Source of the DNA: Streptomyces cyanogenus
GTDB lineage: Bacteria > Actinomycetota > Actinomycetes > Streptomycetales > Streptomycetaceae
Length of the DNA: 64,000 nt
Direction of reading: 5' to 3'
Assembly (NCBI RefSeq): GCF_017526105.1
Contig: NZ_CP071839.1
Coordinates: 5,843,001 to 5,907,000 of the forward strand
Shown here: in pieces, positions 55,730 to 63,583 of the stretch
How positions within the stretch are numbered: position 1 is the first letter of the stretch
How the letters are laid out: every line of letters begins with the position of its first letter
The notes under the pieces: model-generated
The model's database searches: none
Seen by the model: the letters and a program-made list of their open reading frames with translations, nothing else
What the model was told of the DNA's origin: nothing
Made by a program: the position numbers and the translations under genes

Positions 55730-56170
55730 TCAGTGCTCAGGTGACTCAACAGGGGCCGAAGTGACCAGTTCGGTCAGAACGCCGTGGCAGTCCTTGGGGT
55801 GCAGGAAGGTGATCCGCGACCCCATGGAGCCGCGCCGTGGCTCCTCGTAGAGCACCCGGACGCCCTTGCCGCGGATCTCCTCGGAGTCCGTGTCGACGTC
55901 CGCGGTGCCGAAGGCGATGTGGTGGACGCCCTCCCCGTTCTTGGCCAGCCACTTGCCGACCGCCGAGTCCTCGCGGGTCGGTTCCAGCAGCTGGAGGTAG
56001 GAGGCGCCGCCGTCCGAGGTCTCGTTGATCTTGAGCATGGCCTCGCGCACGCCCTGCTCCTCGTTGACCTCGGTGTGGAACACCTCGAAGCCGTACGTGG
56101 CCCGGTAGAACTCGACGGTGGCGTCGAGGTCGTGGCAGGCGATCCCGATGTGGTCGATTCGCGTCAGCAT
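55730..56170 (-). CDS. mce: Methylmalonyl-CoA epimerase
   Basis: 146 residues of vicinal-oxygen-chelate fold. Interconverts (R)- and (S)-methylmalonyl-CoA, giving the mutase its substrate. Metal-ligand and catalytic regions: ML-TRIDHIGIACHDLDATVEF, LQLLEPTRED, GEGVHHIAF, and TFLHPKDCHGVLTELV. Its position between scy and a thiolase gene, with meaB close by, supports a role in propionyl-CoA and ethylmalonyl-CoA metabolism, the source of polyketide extender units. Confidence 0.95.
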   Translation of the reverse strand: MLTRIDHIGIACHDLDATVEFYRATYGFEVFHTEVNEEQGVREAMLKINETSDGGASYLQLLEPTREDSAVGKWLAKNGEGVHHIAFGTADVDTDSEEIRGKGVRVLYEEPRRGSMGSRITFLHPKDCHGVLTELVTSAPVESPEH

Positions 56171-56319
56171 GGATTCAGTGCAGCGCCCCGGGGGTGGTTA
56201 CGCAACGTGCGCGCGATCACACCGGCAGGCCGGTGACGCCGTGTCCAACCGCTCAGTACATTCGAAGTAAACCCTCGTTCACTCCTCGGCTGTGCGCAGC
56301 TGGAAGGGGATCGCACCTC

Positions 56320-57519
56320 ATGTCTTCTGGAACGACCAGCTCGGTGATCGTCGCGGGCGCCCGGACGCCCATGGGGCGGCTGCTGGGCTCGCTGAAGTCC
56401 TTCTCCGGAGCCGACCTGGGCGGCTTCGCGATCAAGGCCGCCCTCGACCGTGCGGGGATCGGCGGCGACCAGGTGCAGTACGTCATCATGGGCCAGGTGC
56501 TGCAGGCCGGCGCGGGCCAGATCCCGGCCCGCCAGGCCGCCGTCAAGGCCGGCATCCCGATGAACGTCCCGGCGCTCACCATCAACAAGGTGTGTCTGTC
56601 CGGCCTCGACGCGATCGCCCTCGCCGACCAGCTGATCCGTGCGGGTGAATTCGACATCGTCGTGGCGGGCGGTCAGGAGTCCATGACCAACGCACCGCAC
56701 CTGCTGCCCAAGTCCCGCGACGGCTTCAAGTACGGCGCGGTCCAGATGCTCGACGCGATGGCCTACGACGGCCTGACCGACGCCTTCGAGGGCATCGCCA
56801 TGGGCGAGTCCACCGAGAAGCACAACGCCCGCCTCGGCATCGGCCGCGCCGAGCAGGACGAGATCGCCGCCCTGTCCCACCAGCGGGCCGCCGCTGCCCA
56901 GAAGAACGGCCTGTTCGAGGCCGAGATCACCCCGGTGGAGATCCCGCAGCGCAAGGGCGACCCGGTGCTGTTCAGCAAGGACGAGGGCATCCGCGGCGAC
57001 ACCACCGCGGAGTCCCTGGGCAAGCTGCGCCCGGCCTTCTCCAAGGACGGCACGATCACGGCCGGCTCCTCCTCGCAGATCTCGGACGGTGCGGCGGCCG
57101 TGGTCGTGATGAGCAAGGCCAAGGCCGAGGAGCTGGGCCTGGAGTGGCTCGCGGAGATCGGCGCCCACGGCAATGTGGCCGGCCCGGACAACTCGCTGCA
57201 GTCCCAGCCGTCCAACGCCATCCAGCACGCCCTGAAGAAGGAGGGCCTGGAGGTCTCCGACCTGGACCTGATCGAGATCAACGAGGCCTTCGCCGCCGTC
57301 GCCGTGCAGTCAATGAAGGACCTCGGCGTGTCCACGGAAAAGGTGAACGTCAACGGCGGCGCGATCGCGCTCGGGCACCCGATCGGCATGTCCGGCGCCC
57401 GGCTCGTGCTCCACTTGGCGCTGGAGCTGAAGCGCCGCGGCGGCGGTGTCGGCGCGGCGGCGCTGTGCGGCGGCGGCGGCCAGGGTGACGCGCTGATCGT
57501 GCGGGTGCCGAAGGCCTGA
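56320..57519 (+). CDS. Acetyl-CoA C-acetyltransferase (thiolase)
   Basis: 399 residues. Nucleophilic cysteine in INKVCLSGLDAIAL (~residue 92), second active-site region EINEAFAAVAVQSM, GHPIGMSGARLVLHL with the catalytic histidine, and C-terminal CGGGGQGDALIV with the second cysteine. Condenses two acetyl-CoA to acetoacetyl-CoA or does the reverse. ATG 56320 preceded by GGAAGGGG. Divergent from mce, followed 50 nt later by meaB, consistent with a shared acyl-CoA operon. Confidence 0.95.
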   Translation: MSSGTTSSVIVAGARTPMGRLLGSLKSFSGADLGGFAIKAALDRAGIGGDQVQYVIMGQVLQAGAGQIPARQAAVKAGIPMNVPALTINKVCLSGLDAIALADQLIRAGEFDIVVAGGQESMTNAPHLLPKSRDGFKYGAVQMLDAMAYDGLTDAFEGIAMGESTEKHNARLGIGRAEQDEIAALSHQRAAAAQKNGLFEAEITPVEIPQRKGDPVLFSKDEGIRGDTTAESLGKLRPAFSKDGTITAGSSSQISDGAAAVVVMSKAKAEELGLEWLAEIGAHGNVAGPDNSLQSQPSNAIQHALKKEGLEVSDLDLIEINEAFAAVAVQSMKDLGVSTEKVNVNGGAIALGHPIGMSGARLVLHLALELKRRGGGVGAAALCGGGGQGDALIVRVPKA

Positions 57520-57569
57520 GTCGCGCAGGTCACATGCAGCGGTACGTCGGTGAAGTGAACGGAGCTGTG

Positions 57570-58526
57570 ATGCAGGACGTCTCCTCTCTGGTGGCCCAGG
57601 CCAGGGAAGGCCGGCCGCGGGCCGTGGCCCGGCTGATCTCGCTGGTGGAGGGGGCGTCCCCGCAGCTCAGGGAGGTGATGGCGGCGCTCGCGCCGCTGAC
57701 CGGCAACGCCTATGTGGTGGGCCTGACCGGCTCACCCGGCGTCGGCAAGTCCACCTCCACCTCCGCGCTCGTCACCGCGTACCGCAAGCAGGGCAGGCGG
57801 GTCGGCGTCCTGGCCGTCGACCCCTCGTCCCCGTTCTCCGGGGGCGCCCTGCTCGGCGACCGGGTCCGGATGTCGGAGCACGCCTCCGACCCCGGCGTCT
57901 ACATCCGCTCGATGGCGACCCGCGGCCACCTCGGCGGCCTCGCCTGGGCGGCCCCGCAGGCCATCCGCGTGCTGGACGCGGCCGGCTGCGACGTGATCCT
58001 GGTCGAGACGGTCGGCGTGGGCCAGTCGGAGGTCGAGATCGCCTCCCAGGCGGACACCTCCGTGGTGCTGCTGGCGCCCGGCATGGGCGACGGCATCCAG
58101 GCGGCGAAGGCCGGGATCCTGGAGATCGGCGACGTCTACGTCGTCAACAAGGCCGACCGGGACGGTGCCGACGCCACCGCCCGCGAACTGAACCACATGC
58201 TGGGCCTGGGCGAGGGCCGGGGACCGGGCGACTGGCGCCCGCCGATCGTCAAGACGGTCGCGGCCCGCGCGCAGGGCGTCGACGAGGTCGTGGAGGCCCT
58301 GGAGAAGCACCGGGCCTGGATGGAGGAGCGGGGCGTCCTCGCCGAGCGCCGCAAGGCCCGCGCGGCCCGCGAGGTGGAGACCATCGCCGTCACCGCGCTG
58401 CGCGAACGCATCGGCGACCTGCACGGCGACCGCCGCCTGAGCGCCCTCGCCGAGCGGATCGTCGCCGGCGAACTGGACCCCTACCGCGCGGCGGACGAGC
58501 TGGTCGCGGGTCTGACCCAGGGCTGA
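57570..58526 (+). CDS. meaB: Methylmalonyl-CoA mutase-associated GTPase MeaB (ArgK family)
   Basis: 318-residue G3E-type P-loop GTPase that loads and protects adenosylcobalamin in methylmalonyl-CoA mutase. Walker A GSPGVGKST (~residues 52-60), Walker B region VILVETVGVGQSE with the G3 glycine, guanine-specificity NKAD, and the dimer arm at the C-terminus (YRAADELVAGL). ATG 57570 follows ACGGAGCTGTG. The mutase subunits themselves are not in the window. Confidence 0.94.
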   Translation: MQDVSSLVAQAREGRPRAVARLISLVEGASPQLREVMAALAPLTGNAYVVGLTGSPGVGKSTSTSALVTAYRKQGRRVGVLAVDPSSPFSGGALLGDRVRMSEHASDPGVYIRSMATRGHLGGLAWAAPQAIRVLDAAGCDVILVETVGVGQSEVEIASQADTSVVLLAPGMGDGIQAAKAGILEIGDVYVVNKADRDGADATARELNHMLGLGEGRGPGDWRPPIVKTVAARAQGVDEVVEALEKHRAWMEERGVLAERRKARAAREVETIAVTALRERIGDLHGDRRLSALAERIVAGELDPYRAADELVAGLTQG

Positions 58527-58672
58527 GGGGTCGCCGACCCGGTGATCGCGCTGCTAGCGTGACGGGCATGTTCCTCCTCTCGGCGTAGAGCGCACCCGGG
58601 ATCGCGGGGCCCGAGCGAGGGCCACCGCGCCCTTCGGTGTCCCTCTTCCGCTCCAGCCAGGGGAACTTCCGC

Positions 58673-59938
58673 GTGTCCACGCACCCTTCGCGGCCCTCGT
58701 ACGCCGCCGTCCTGCGCGTTCCGCATGCGCGCCACGCCTTCACCGCCGCCCTCACGGCCCGCCTGTCCTACGGCACGGTCGCCCTCGCGGTCCTGCTGTC
58801 CGTCTCTCGGGCCACCGGGTCCTGGGCGGTGTCCGGGACCGTGCTGTCCCTGTTCGGCGCCACCACGGTCTTCCTGATGCCGTTGCGGGCCTCGCTGATC
58901 GACCGGCACGGCCCGCGCCGGGCCCTGCTGCCCATGTCGGCGCTGTACGGCGCCCTGCTGAGCGTTCTGGCGGCCCTCACCTGGCGTCCTGGGGCCCCGG
59001 CAGCACTCGTCGCCGTGTCCGCCGCCCTGGCCGGGGCCTGCGCACCGCCGCTCGGTCCGACCATGCGCGCCCTGTGGTCCGAACTGGTCGAGGACCCGGG
59101 CCTGTTGCGGCGCGCCTACAGCCTCGACGGCGTCGCCGAGGAACTGCTGTACGTCTGCGGTCCGGCACTGGTCGGCGCGCTCATGGGCATCGCCCCGCCG
59201 GCCGCCGGCATCCTGCTGAGCGCGGCCCTCAACGTGGCGGGCACCTGTGTCTTCGTCAGTTCACCGGTGCTGCCCGGACCGCGCCCGGCGCGCCGCCGGG
59301 CGCGGCCCGCCGCGGTCCGGGGCCTGCTGCCCCCGGTGGCGGTCGCGCTGGGCGTCGGACTGGCCCTCAGCTCCGTGGAACTGCTGGTCATGGCCTTCGT
59401 CACGGAACGCTCCCACGACCCCGCCCTCGTCCCCTGGGTGCTGGGCGCGCTCTCGGCGGGCAGCGCCCTGGGCGGTCTGGCCAACGGGGCGGTGCGGTGG
59501 CGTACGACCGCCCGGGCCCGGCTGTGCCGGTTCGCGGCGGCCCTCGGCCTGGTCCTCGCCCTGGCGGGCCTGGCCCGCGACCTGTGGACGCTCACCGCCG
59601 TGACGGCCCTCGCCGGCGCGTTCACCGCCCCGGCCCTGACGACGGCCTACCTGCTGGCCGACGAGACGGCGGCGGAGGGTTCCCGGACCCGGGCCGGGGC
59701 GTGGGTGAACACCGGGGTGAACGCCGGGAGTTCGGCCGGAGCGCTGGCAGCGGGGCTGCTGATCGGCCGGGTCCCGTTGTCGCTGTGCTTCGCCCTGGCG
59801 GGCGGAGCGGCCCTGGTCACGGCCGCCGCGGCGGCCGTGCGGCCGCACGCGGGTGGGTGGTCGCACGGTTCTCCGCGCTCCCGGGGAACCGGAGCGGCCC
59901 GCACGGGTGGCGCGGCGGCGCCTTGCCGGCGCCGGTGA
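58673..59938 (+). CDS. Major facilitator superfamily transporter
   Basis: 421 residues with about 12 hydrophobic segments; the intracellular loop between helices 2 and 3 reads FLMPLRASLIDRHGPRRAL, a degenerate MFS motif A. The C-terminal ~25 residues are Gly/Arg-rich. Substrate unknown; drug efflux is possible. GTG 58673 has AGGGGAA upstream. It ends 48 nt from absC, which is convergent. Confidence 0.87.
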   Translation: MSTHPSRPSYAAVLRVPHARHAFTAALTARLSYGTVALAVLLSVSRATGSWAVSGTVLSLFGATTVFLMPLRASLIDRHGPRRALLPMSALYGALLSVLAALTWRPGAPAALVAVSAALAGACAPPLGPTMRALWSELVEDPGLLRRAYSLDGVAEELLYVCGPALVGALMGIAPPAAGILLSAALNVAGTCVFVSSPVLPGPRPARRRARPAAVRGLLPPVAVALGVGLALSSVELLVMAFVTERSHDPALVPWVLGALSAGSALGGLANGAVRWRTTARARLCRFAAALGLVLALAGLARDLWTLTAVTALAGAFTAPALTTAYLLADETAAEGSRTRAGAWVNTGVNAGSSAGALAAGLLIGRVPLSLCFALAGGAALVTAAAAAVRPHAGGWSHGSPRSRGTGAARTGGAAAPCRRR

Positions 59939-59986
59939 GCGCCTCCACCCAAGCCCGGCTGCCGCCGCCGGGCTTCTCCGCGAGGC

Positions 59987-60463
59987 TCAGGGGCGCCCGC
60001 GCTGCCCTCTCAGGTGCTCGGCGATCGGTTTGAGCGCCTTGTCCAGTTCCATCAGCGCGTCCGGCGACAACAGGTCGATGAAGTGCCGCCGCACCGATGC
60101 CACATGGTGCGGCGCGACCTTCTTCATCGTCTCCATGCCGTGCTCGGTGAGCACGGCGTACAGTCCCCGGCGGTCCGACTCGCAGTTCTCACGGCGCACC
60201 AGGTTCGCGTTCTCCATACGCGTGATCTGGTGCGAGAGCCGGCTCTTGGACTGGAGGGTCGCGGAGGCCAGGTCGCTCATCCGCATCCGCACGTCGTCCG
60301 ACTCGGACAGGTTCACCAGGATCTCGTAGTCGTTCATTGTCAGGCCGAACGGCTGCAGATCCTTCTCGAGCTGGTACGTCAACAGCCTGTTGACCTCCAG
60401 GTGGGTGCGCCAGGCGCACTGCTCCGCATCGGTCAGCCAGCGCGTGGCCGTCTCGGTCTCCAT
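59987..60463 (-). CDS. absC: MarR-family regulator AbsC
   Basis: 158 residues with a winged helix (RMRMSDLASATLQSKSRLSHQ, then VRRENCESDRRGLYAVLTEHG). Its identity with S. coelicolor AbsC is from my memory of the locus (SCO5405) and of its sequence; that protein coordinates antibiotic production and zinc-related genes under low zinc. The ATG at 60463 lies next to an A/T-rich leader containing a candidate operator. Convergent with the MFS gene, and followed upstream by the AIM24 cluster on the same strand. Confidence 0.88.
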   Translation of the reverse strand: METETATRWLTDAEQCAWRTHLEVNRLLTYQLEKDLQPFGLTMNDYEILVNLSESDDVRMRMSDLASATLQSKSRLSHQITRMENANLVRRENCESDRRGLYAVLTEHGMETMKKVAPHHVASVRRHFIDLLSPDALMELDKALKPIAEHLRGQRGRP

Positions 60464-60480
60464 GAATGAAGTCTACCTAA

Positions 60481-60503
60481 GAAGTTGAATGGCGAACTAC
60501 TTC
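60481..60503. promoter_or_regulatory. Imperfect palindrome upstream of absC
   Basis: A 23-bp dyad, GAAGT...ACTTC at its ends with matching inner G and C, lies 18-40 nt before the absC start in an A/T-rich stretch. A MarR autoregulatory site is plausible. The symmetry is weak in the middle. Confidence 0.3.
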
Positions 60504-60555
60504 GGGTGGTGTGACTGTGCGCACGCGTTCGACGTCACACTCCGCAGACTACCGC

Positions 60556-61365
60556 TCACAGCCCGAAGCGACGCTGGAGGTCCCCCAGCTGTCCGGGAAG
60601 GCGCGGTACGCCCGACGATTGCGGACCGTGTCCGTCCGGTGCCGTTCCGCCACCTCCGGGGACCCCCGGTTCGGGAGGAACCACCCCCGTCGCCGCCTCG
60701 GCCACAAGGGTCTCCGTCGACTGCAGCAGGACCGTCCCGGCGCCCACGAACTCGAACTGGTGCTCCTCGCCGGAGACCCCGCCGAGGCCCGTCACCGAGC
60801 GTAGTCCGCCCAGTACACCCGCCATGTAGCCGTGGTCGTAGTGGTGGCACGGGGACGGGCAGTCGGCCCATCCGACGAGTGCCTGGGGGTCGACGCGGAT
60901 CGGAGGTTCCATGAACACCACCGGCCCGTTGGATGCCGCGACAAACTTCCCGGTTCCGATAAGGGTCAGAAAACCCGGCACGATCGATTGCTTGAGCGCG
61001 AGACTTGGCTGAAAAGCGAGCAGGTTGCCCGCGCGAATGGTCAAGTTCCCGTCGTCCAGGTCGTAGGAGTTGACGTCGAAGGCCCGGTCGGCCAGCAGCA
61101 TCTTGCCGGAGCCCGCCGCCACGACCCAGTCGCTTGCGTGCAGTGGCGAATGGAACGCCGTACGGACAAGTCGGTCGAGTCGCCCGTGGCCGATGCCGTT
61201 GAACTCGATCGCCCCGTAGTAGGCGATCATCTTCCCCTTCTGCAGGAACCACTGCCCGCTCCTGAGCTCGACGCAGAAGGTGTACTTGTTCACGTTGTCG
61301 TCGGCGGGCAGGGTCGCCGGGTCGTACACGACCGGTCCGGGGCCCGGGGCTCCGTACGTGCTCAC
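60556..61365 (-). CDS. AIM24-family protein, third of three tandem paralogues
   Basis: 269 residues. Beta-rich AIM24/TIM-barrel-like helical repeat family: VELRSGQWFLQKGKMIAYYG, EFNGIGHGRLDRL, DLDDGNLTIRAGNLLAFQPS, VDPQALVGWADCP, then a ~50-residue Pro/Gly-rich disordered end absent from the other two. It differs from them by a Cys/His cluster (CPSPCHHYDHG). Starts by overlapping the previous gene by 4 nt, so it is translationally coupled. AIM24 function is unclear in bacteria; a mitochondrial namesake affects inner-membrane organisation. Confidence 0.83.
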   Translation of the reverse strand: MSTYGAPGPGPVVYDPATLPADDNVNKYTFCVELRSGQWFLQKGKMIAYYGAIEFNGIGHGRLDRLVRTAFHSPLHASDWVVAAGSGKMLLADRAFDVNSYDLDDGNLTIRAGNLLAFQPSLALKQSIVPGFLTLIGTGKFVAASNGPVVFMEPPIRVDPQALVGWADCPSPCHHYDHGYMAGVLGGLRSVTGLGGVSGEEHQFEFVGAGTVLLQSTETLVAEAATGVVPPEPGVPGGGGTAPDGHGPQSSGVPRLPGQLGDLQRRFGL

Positions 61366-62012
61366 AGCTTCTCCTCCGACGCCTGGACGTAGACCGTGCC
61401 GTTGCCGCTCAGCTCCAGCTGGAAGGCCTCGCCGGAGCCGCGGCCGACCATGTCGCGCCAGCCGAGGGCGGTGGACAGCTTGTTGCGGACCTCGCCGTGG
61501 TGGGCGACGTAGGCCTGGGGGTCGACGTGGACCGGGCGCTGCGGGGTGACCGGGATCTCGAAGACGCCGCCGTGCGCCATCACGGCCACCGAGCCGTGGC
61601 CCTGGAGGGTCGTGGTGAACAGGCCCTGCCCGGTGACCTGGCCCCGGACCATGCCCATGACCCCGCCCTGGGAGCCCATGAACATCGTGCCCTGGCGCAG
61701 CGTGCCCTCGAAGGCGAGCAGCCGGTCCGCCTCGACGTGGAGCGTGTCGCCCGAGAGGGTGATCACATGGACGTGGTGGCCGCCGTGCCCGAAGAAGACC
61801 GTGCCGCTGCCCTCCACGGTCATCAGCGGGGTGGCCTCGCCGGCCACCCGCCGCCCGATCATGGACATCAGCCCGCCCTGGCCGCCCTGGACGTTGGGCG
61901 TGAAGGACACGTCCCCCCGGTAGGCGAGCATCGCCCCGCGCTGGCTGAACAGCCGCTGCCCAGGCGCCACGGTCGCCTCGACCATCTTGGAGTTGATCTC
62001 TCGGAAGGTCAT
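61362..62012 (-). CDS. AIM24-family protein, second paralogue
   Basis: 216 residues: FREINSKMVEATVAPGQRLF, RGAMLAYRGDVSFTPNVQGG, FFGHGGHHVHVITLSGDTLHVE, and VDPQAYVAHHGEV, with the regular turns of the family. It is followed by a 4-nt overlap with the third paralogue and lies one nt from the stop of the first. No signal peptide or membrane helix; probably cytosolic and likely to assemble with its neighbours. Confidence 0.85.
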   Translation of the reverse strand: MTFREINSKMVEATVAPGQRLFSQRGAMLAYRGDVSFTPNVQGGQGGLMSMIGRRVAGEATPLMTVEGSGTVFFGHGGHHVHVITLSGDTLHVEADRLLAFEGTLRQGTMFMGSQGGVMGMVRGQVTGQGLFTTTLQGHGSVAVMAHGGVFEIPVTPQRPVHVDPQAYVAHHGEVRNKLSTALGWRDMVGRGSGEAFQLELSGNGTVYVQASEEKL

Positions 62013-62013
62013 G

Positions 62014-62646
62014 TCACAGGTCCCCCGCGATCGTGTTCCGCTCGCTCGGCTGCACGTACACCAGTCCGTCGCCCTCGAAGCGGATCTGGAACGCCTCGCC
62101 GCCGCCCTCCCCGAGGAGCGTGCGGAACGTCACACCGGACTGGAAGGACTGCCGGAGATCGCCCTGGTGGGCGACGTAGGCGCCGGGGTCGACGATCAGC
62201 GGGTACTGCGGGCTGACCCGGAGGACGACCGCCGGCCCGTCGGAGACGATCGCCGCCTGGCCGTGGCCCTCCACGGTCGTCGTGAACAGGCCGTTGCCCT
62301 GCGAGGCCCCGCGCAGCCCCGTGAAGGTCGTGCCCGTCCGCAGCCCCGCGTCCGTCGCCAGCAGGTTGCCCGCCTCCACGTAGAGCTTGTCGCCCTGGAG
62401 GCTCACCAGGTTGATCTCGGACGCCCGGTCCGCGAACCAGCAGGTGCCCTGCCCTCTCACCTCCATCACCGTCATCTGCTCGCCGGTGAGCCGCCGGGTC
62501 ACCATCCCGCGCAGCCCCTCGCCGCCACCGCTCAGCTTCTTGAAGGCCATCTGCCCGTCGTACGCGACCATCGAGCCGTTCTTCGCCTTGACGGCATCCC
62601 CGGTCATGTCGACGGCGAGCACCTTGCTGCCCTGGAGTCGGAACAT
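62014..62646 (-). CDS. AIM24-family protein, first paralogue
   Basis: 210 residues: MFRLQGSKVLAVDMTGDAVK, NGSMVAYDGQMAFKKLSGGGE, FADRASEINLVSLQGDKLYVE, and VDPGAYVAHQGDLRQ, clearly paralogous to the two downstream genes. The ATG at 62646 was chosen for alignment with them; a GTG six nt earlier is possible, and neither has a clear ribosome site. The gene is divergent from the DUF3817 gene with a 154-bp gap. Confidence 0.85.
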   Translation of the reverse strand: MFRLQGSKVLAVDMTGDAVKAKNGSMVAYDGQMAFKKLSGGGEGLRGMVTRRLTGEQMTVMEVRGQGTCWFADRASEINLVSLQGDKLYVEAGNLLATDAGLRTGTTFTGLRGASQGNGLFTTTVEGHGQAAIVSDGPAVVLRVSPQYPLIVDPGAYVAHQGDLRQSFQSGVTFRTLLGEGGGEAFQIRFEGDGLVYVQPSERNTIAGDL

Positions 62647-62800
62647 CGCCACGCTGCGAAAGTAGCGGCCGGGCGGGTGGACGGAACAGGGCCCGGGGGT
62701 GGATACCCACCCTGAGCGGACCCCTAGGGGCGCGGTTTGCCACAATGGGGGAACGCTTGTGCGTGCGTTCACAAACGATTACTCCCACCGAAGGTGACCC

Positions 62801-63145
62801 GTGGACATCAAGACCGCCACCTCCCTCCGCCGTCTCCGCCTGGTCTCGGCCCCGGAGGCCGTGTCCTTCCTGATCCTGCTCCTCTGCTCGGTGCTGAAGC
62901 GGACCACGGACTTCAACGCGGTCCCCGTGATGGGCGCGATCCACGGCGTCCTGTTCGTGCTGTACGTGATCTTCTGGGCGGACGCCTGGAACCGCGCCAA
63001 GTGGCCGCTGAAGACGGCGGCCCTCTACTTCGTCCTCTCGGTGCTGCCCACCGGCGGTTTCTTCGCCGAGCGCAAGTTGCGCCGCGAGGCCGAGGACGCC
63101 GTCATCGCCGCCCGGGCCCGCAAGGAAGGGGCCGTGAACGCATGA
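62801..63145 (+). CDS. DUF3817 membrane protein
   Basis: 114 residues with three hydrophobic segments (VSFLILLLCSVLK; VMGAIHGVLFVLYVIFWAD; LYFVLSVLPTGGFFAERKL) and a basic end. The loop AEAVSF and HGVLFVLY pattern is that of DUF3817, which also occurs next to or fused with transporter-like domains. Function unknown. GTG 62801 has GAAGGTG upstream. Stop overlaps the next start (ATGA). Confidence 0.85.
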   Translation: MDIKTATSLRRLRLVSAPEAVSFLILLLCSVLKRTTDFNAVPVMGAIHGVLFVLYVIFWADAWNRAKWPLKTAALYFVLSVLPTGGFFAERKLRREAEDAVIAARARKEGAVNA

Positions 63146-63435
63146 TCGTCGCCTTCTCCGTGACGCCTCTCGGCGTCGGCGAGGACGTGGGGGAGTACGT
63201 GGCCGACGCCGTGCGCGTGGTCCGCGAGTCGGGCCTGCCGAACCGCACCGACGCCATGTTCACCTCGATCGAGGGGGAGTGGGACGAGGTCATGGACGTC
63301 GTCAAGCGGGCGGTCGCGGCCGTGGAGGCGCGCGCACCGCGCGTGTCGCTCGTCCTCAAGGCGGACGTCCGGCCCGGGGTGACGGACGGACTCACCTCCA
63401 AGGTGGAGACCGTCGAACGGCACCTCGCGCAGTAG
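63142..63435 (+). CDS. MTH1187/YkoF-like thiamine-binding domain protein
   Basis: 97 residues, ferredoxin-like fold: MIVAFSVTPLGVGEDVGEYV, NRTDAMFTSIEGEWDEVMDVV and VSLVLKADVRPGVTDGL. Members bind thiamine or related cofactors, often as trimers or tetramers. Coupled to the DUF3817 gene by a 4-nt overlap, suggesting a membrane-plus-binding-protein pair. No THI-box riboswitch is visible upstream. Confidence 0.87.
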   Translation: MIVAFSVTPLGVGEDVGEYVADAVRVVRESGLPNRTDAMFTSIEGEWDEVMDVVKRAVAAVEARAPRVSLVLKADVRPGVTDGLTSKVETVERHLAQ

Positions 63436-63458
63436 CCGGCGCGCCCCTCGCTTGCCGG

Positions 63459-63485
63459 AACCCCGGTCCTCTGGGCCGGGGTTTT
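63459..63485 (+). terminator. Intrinsic terminator after the thiamine-binding gene
   Basis: AACCCCGG (63459-63466) pairs with CCGGGGTT (63476-63483), running into TTTT at 63482-63485. A U-tract is present. Confidence 0.8.
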
Positions 63486-63497
63486 CCCGCTCCCGCT

Positions 63498-63562
63498 GTT
63501 TGAGCGATCGCTCAAACCAGGTGTAGATTCGGGCGCGACCAGGATTTGAGCAGTCGCTCAAA
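63498..63562. promoter_or_regulatory. Twin TetR-type operators flanking a promoter
   Basis: A perfect 20-bp palindrome GTTTGAGCGATCGCTCAAAC (63498-63517) and a second TTTGAGC-4-GCTCAAA site (63545-63562), centres about 46 bp apart. Between them TAGATT (63524-63529) fits a -10 hexamer, and a -35 would fall in the first palindrome. A TetR-family protein is the obvious candidate, presumably encoded to the right of the window. Confidence 0.75.
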
Positions 63563-63583
63563 CACGCTCACGTGGGGGAACAC

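Noticed and set aside
51366..55850. A 1494-codon plus-strand frame antisense to scy
   Set aside because: The frame is the complement of the Ala/Glu/Arg codons of scy and gives Leu/Gly/Arg repeats. High GC keeps such antisense frames open, and there is no independent start or family similarity.
62737..63435. Thiamine riboswitch upstream of the thiamine-binding gene
   Set aside because: No THI-box core sequence or fold is seen; only a short coupled overlap with the preceding gene is present.
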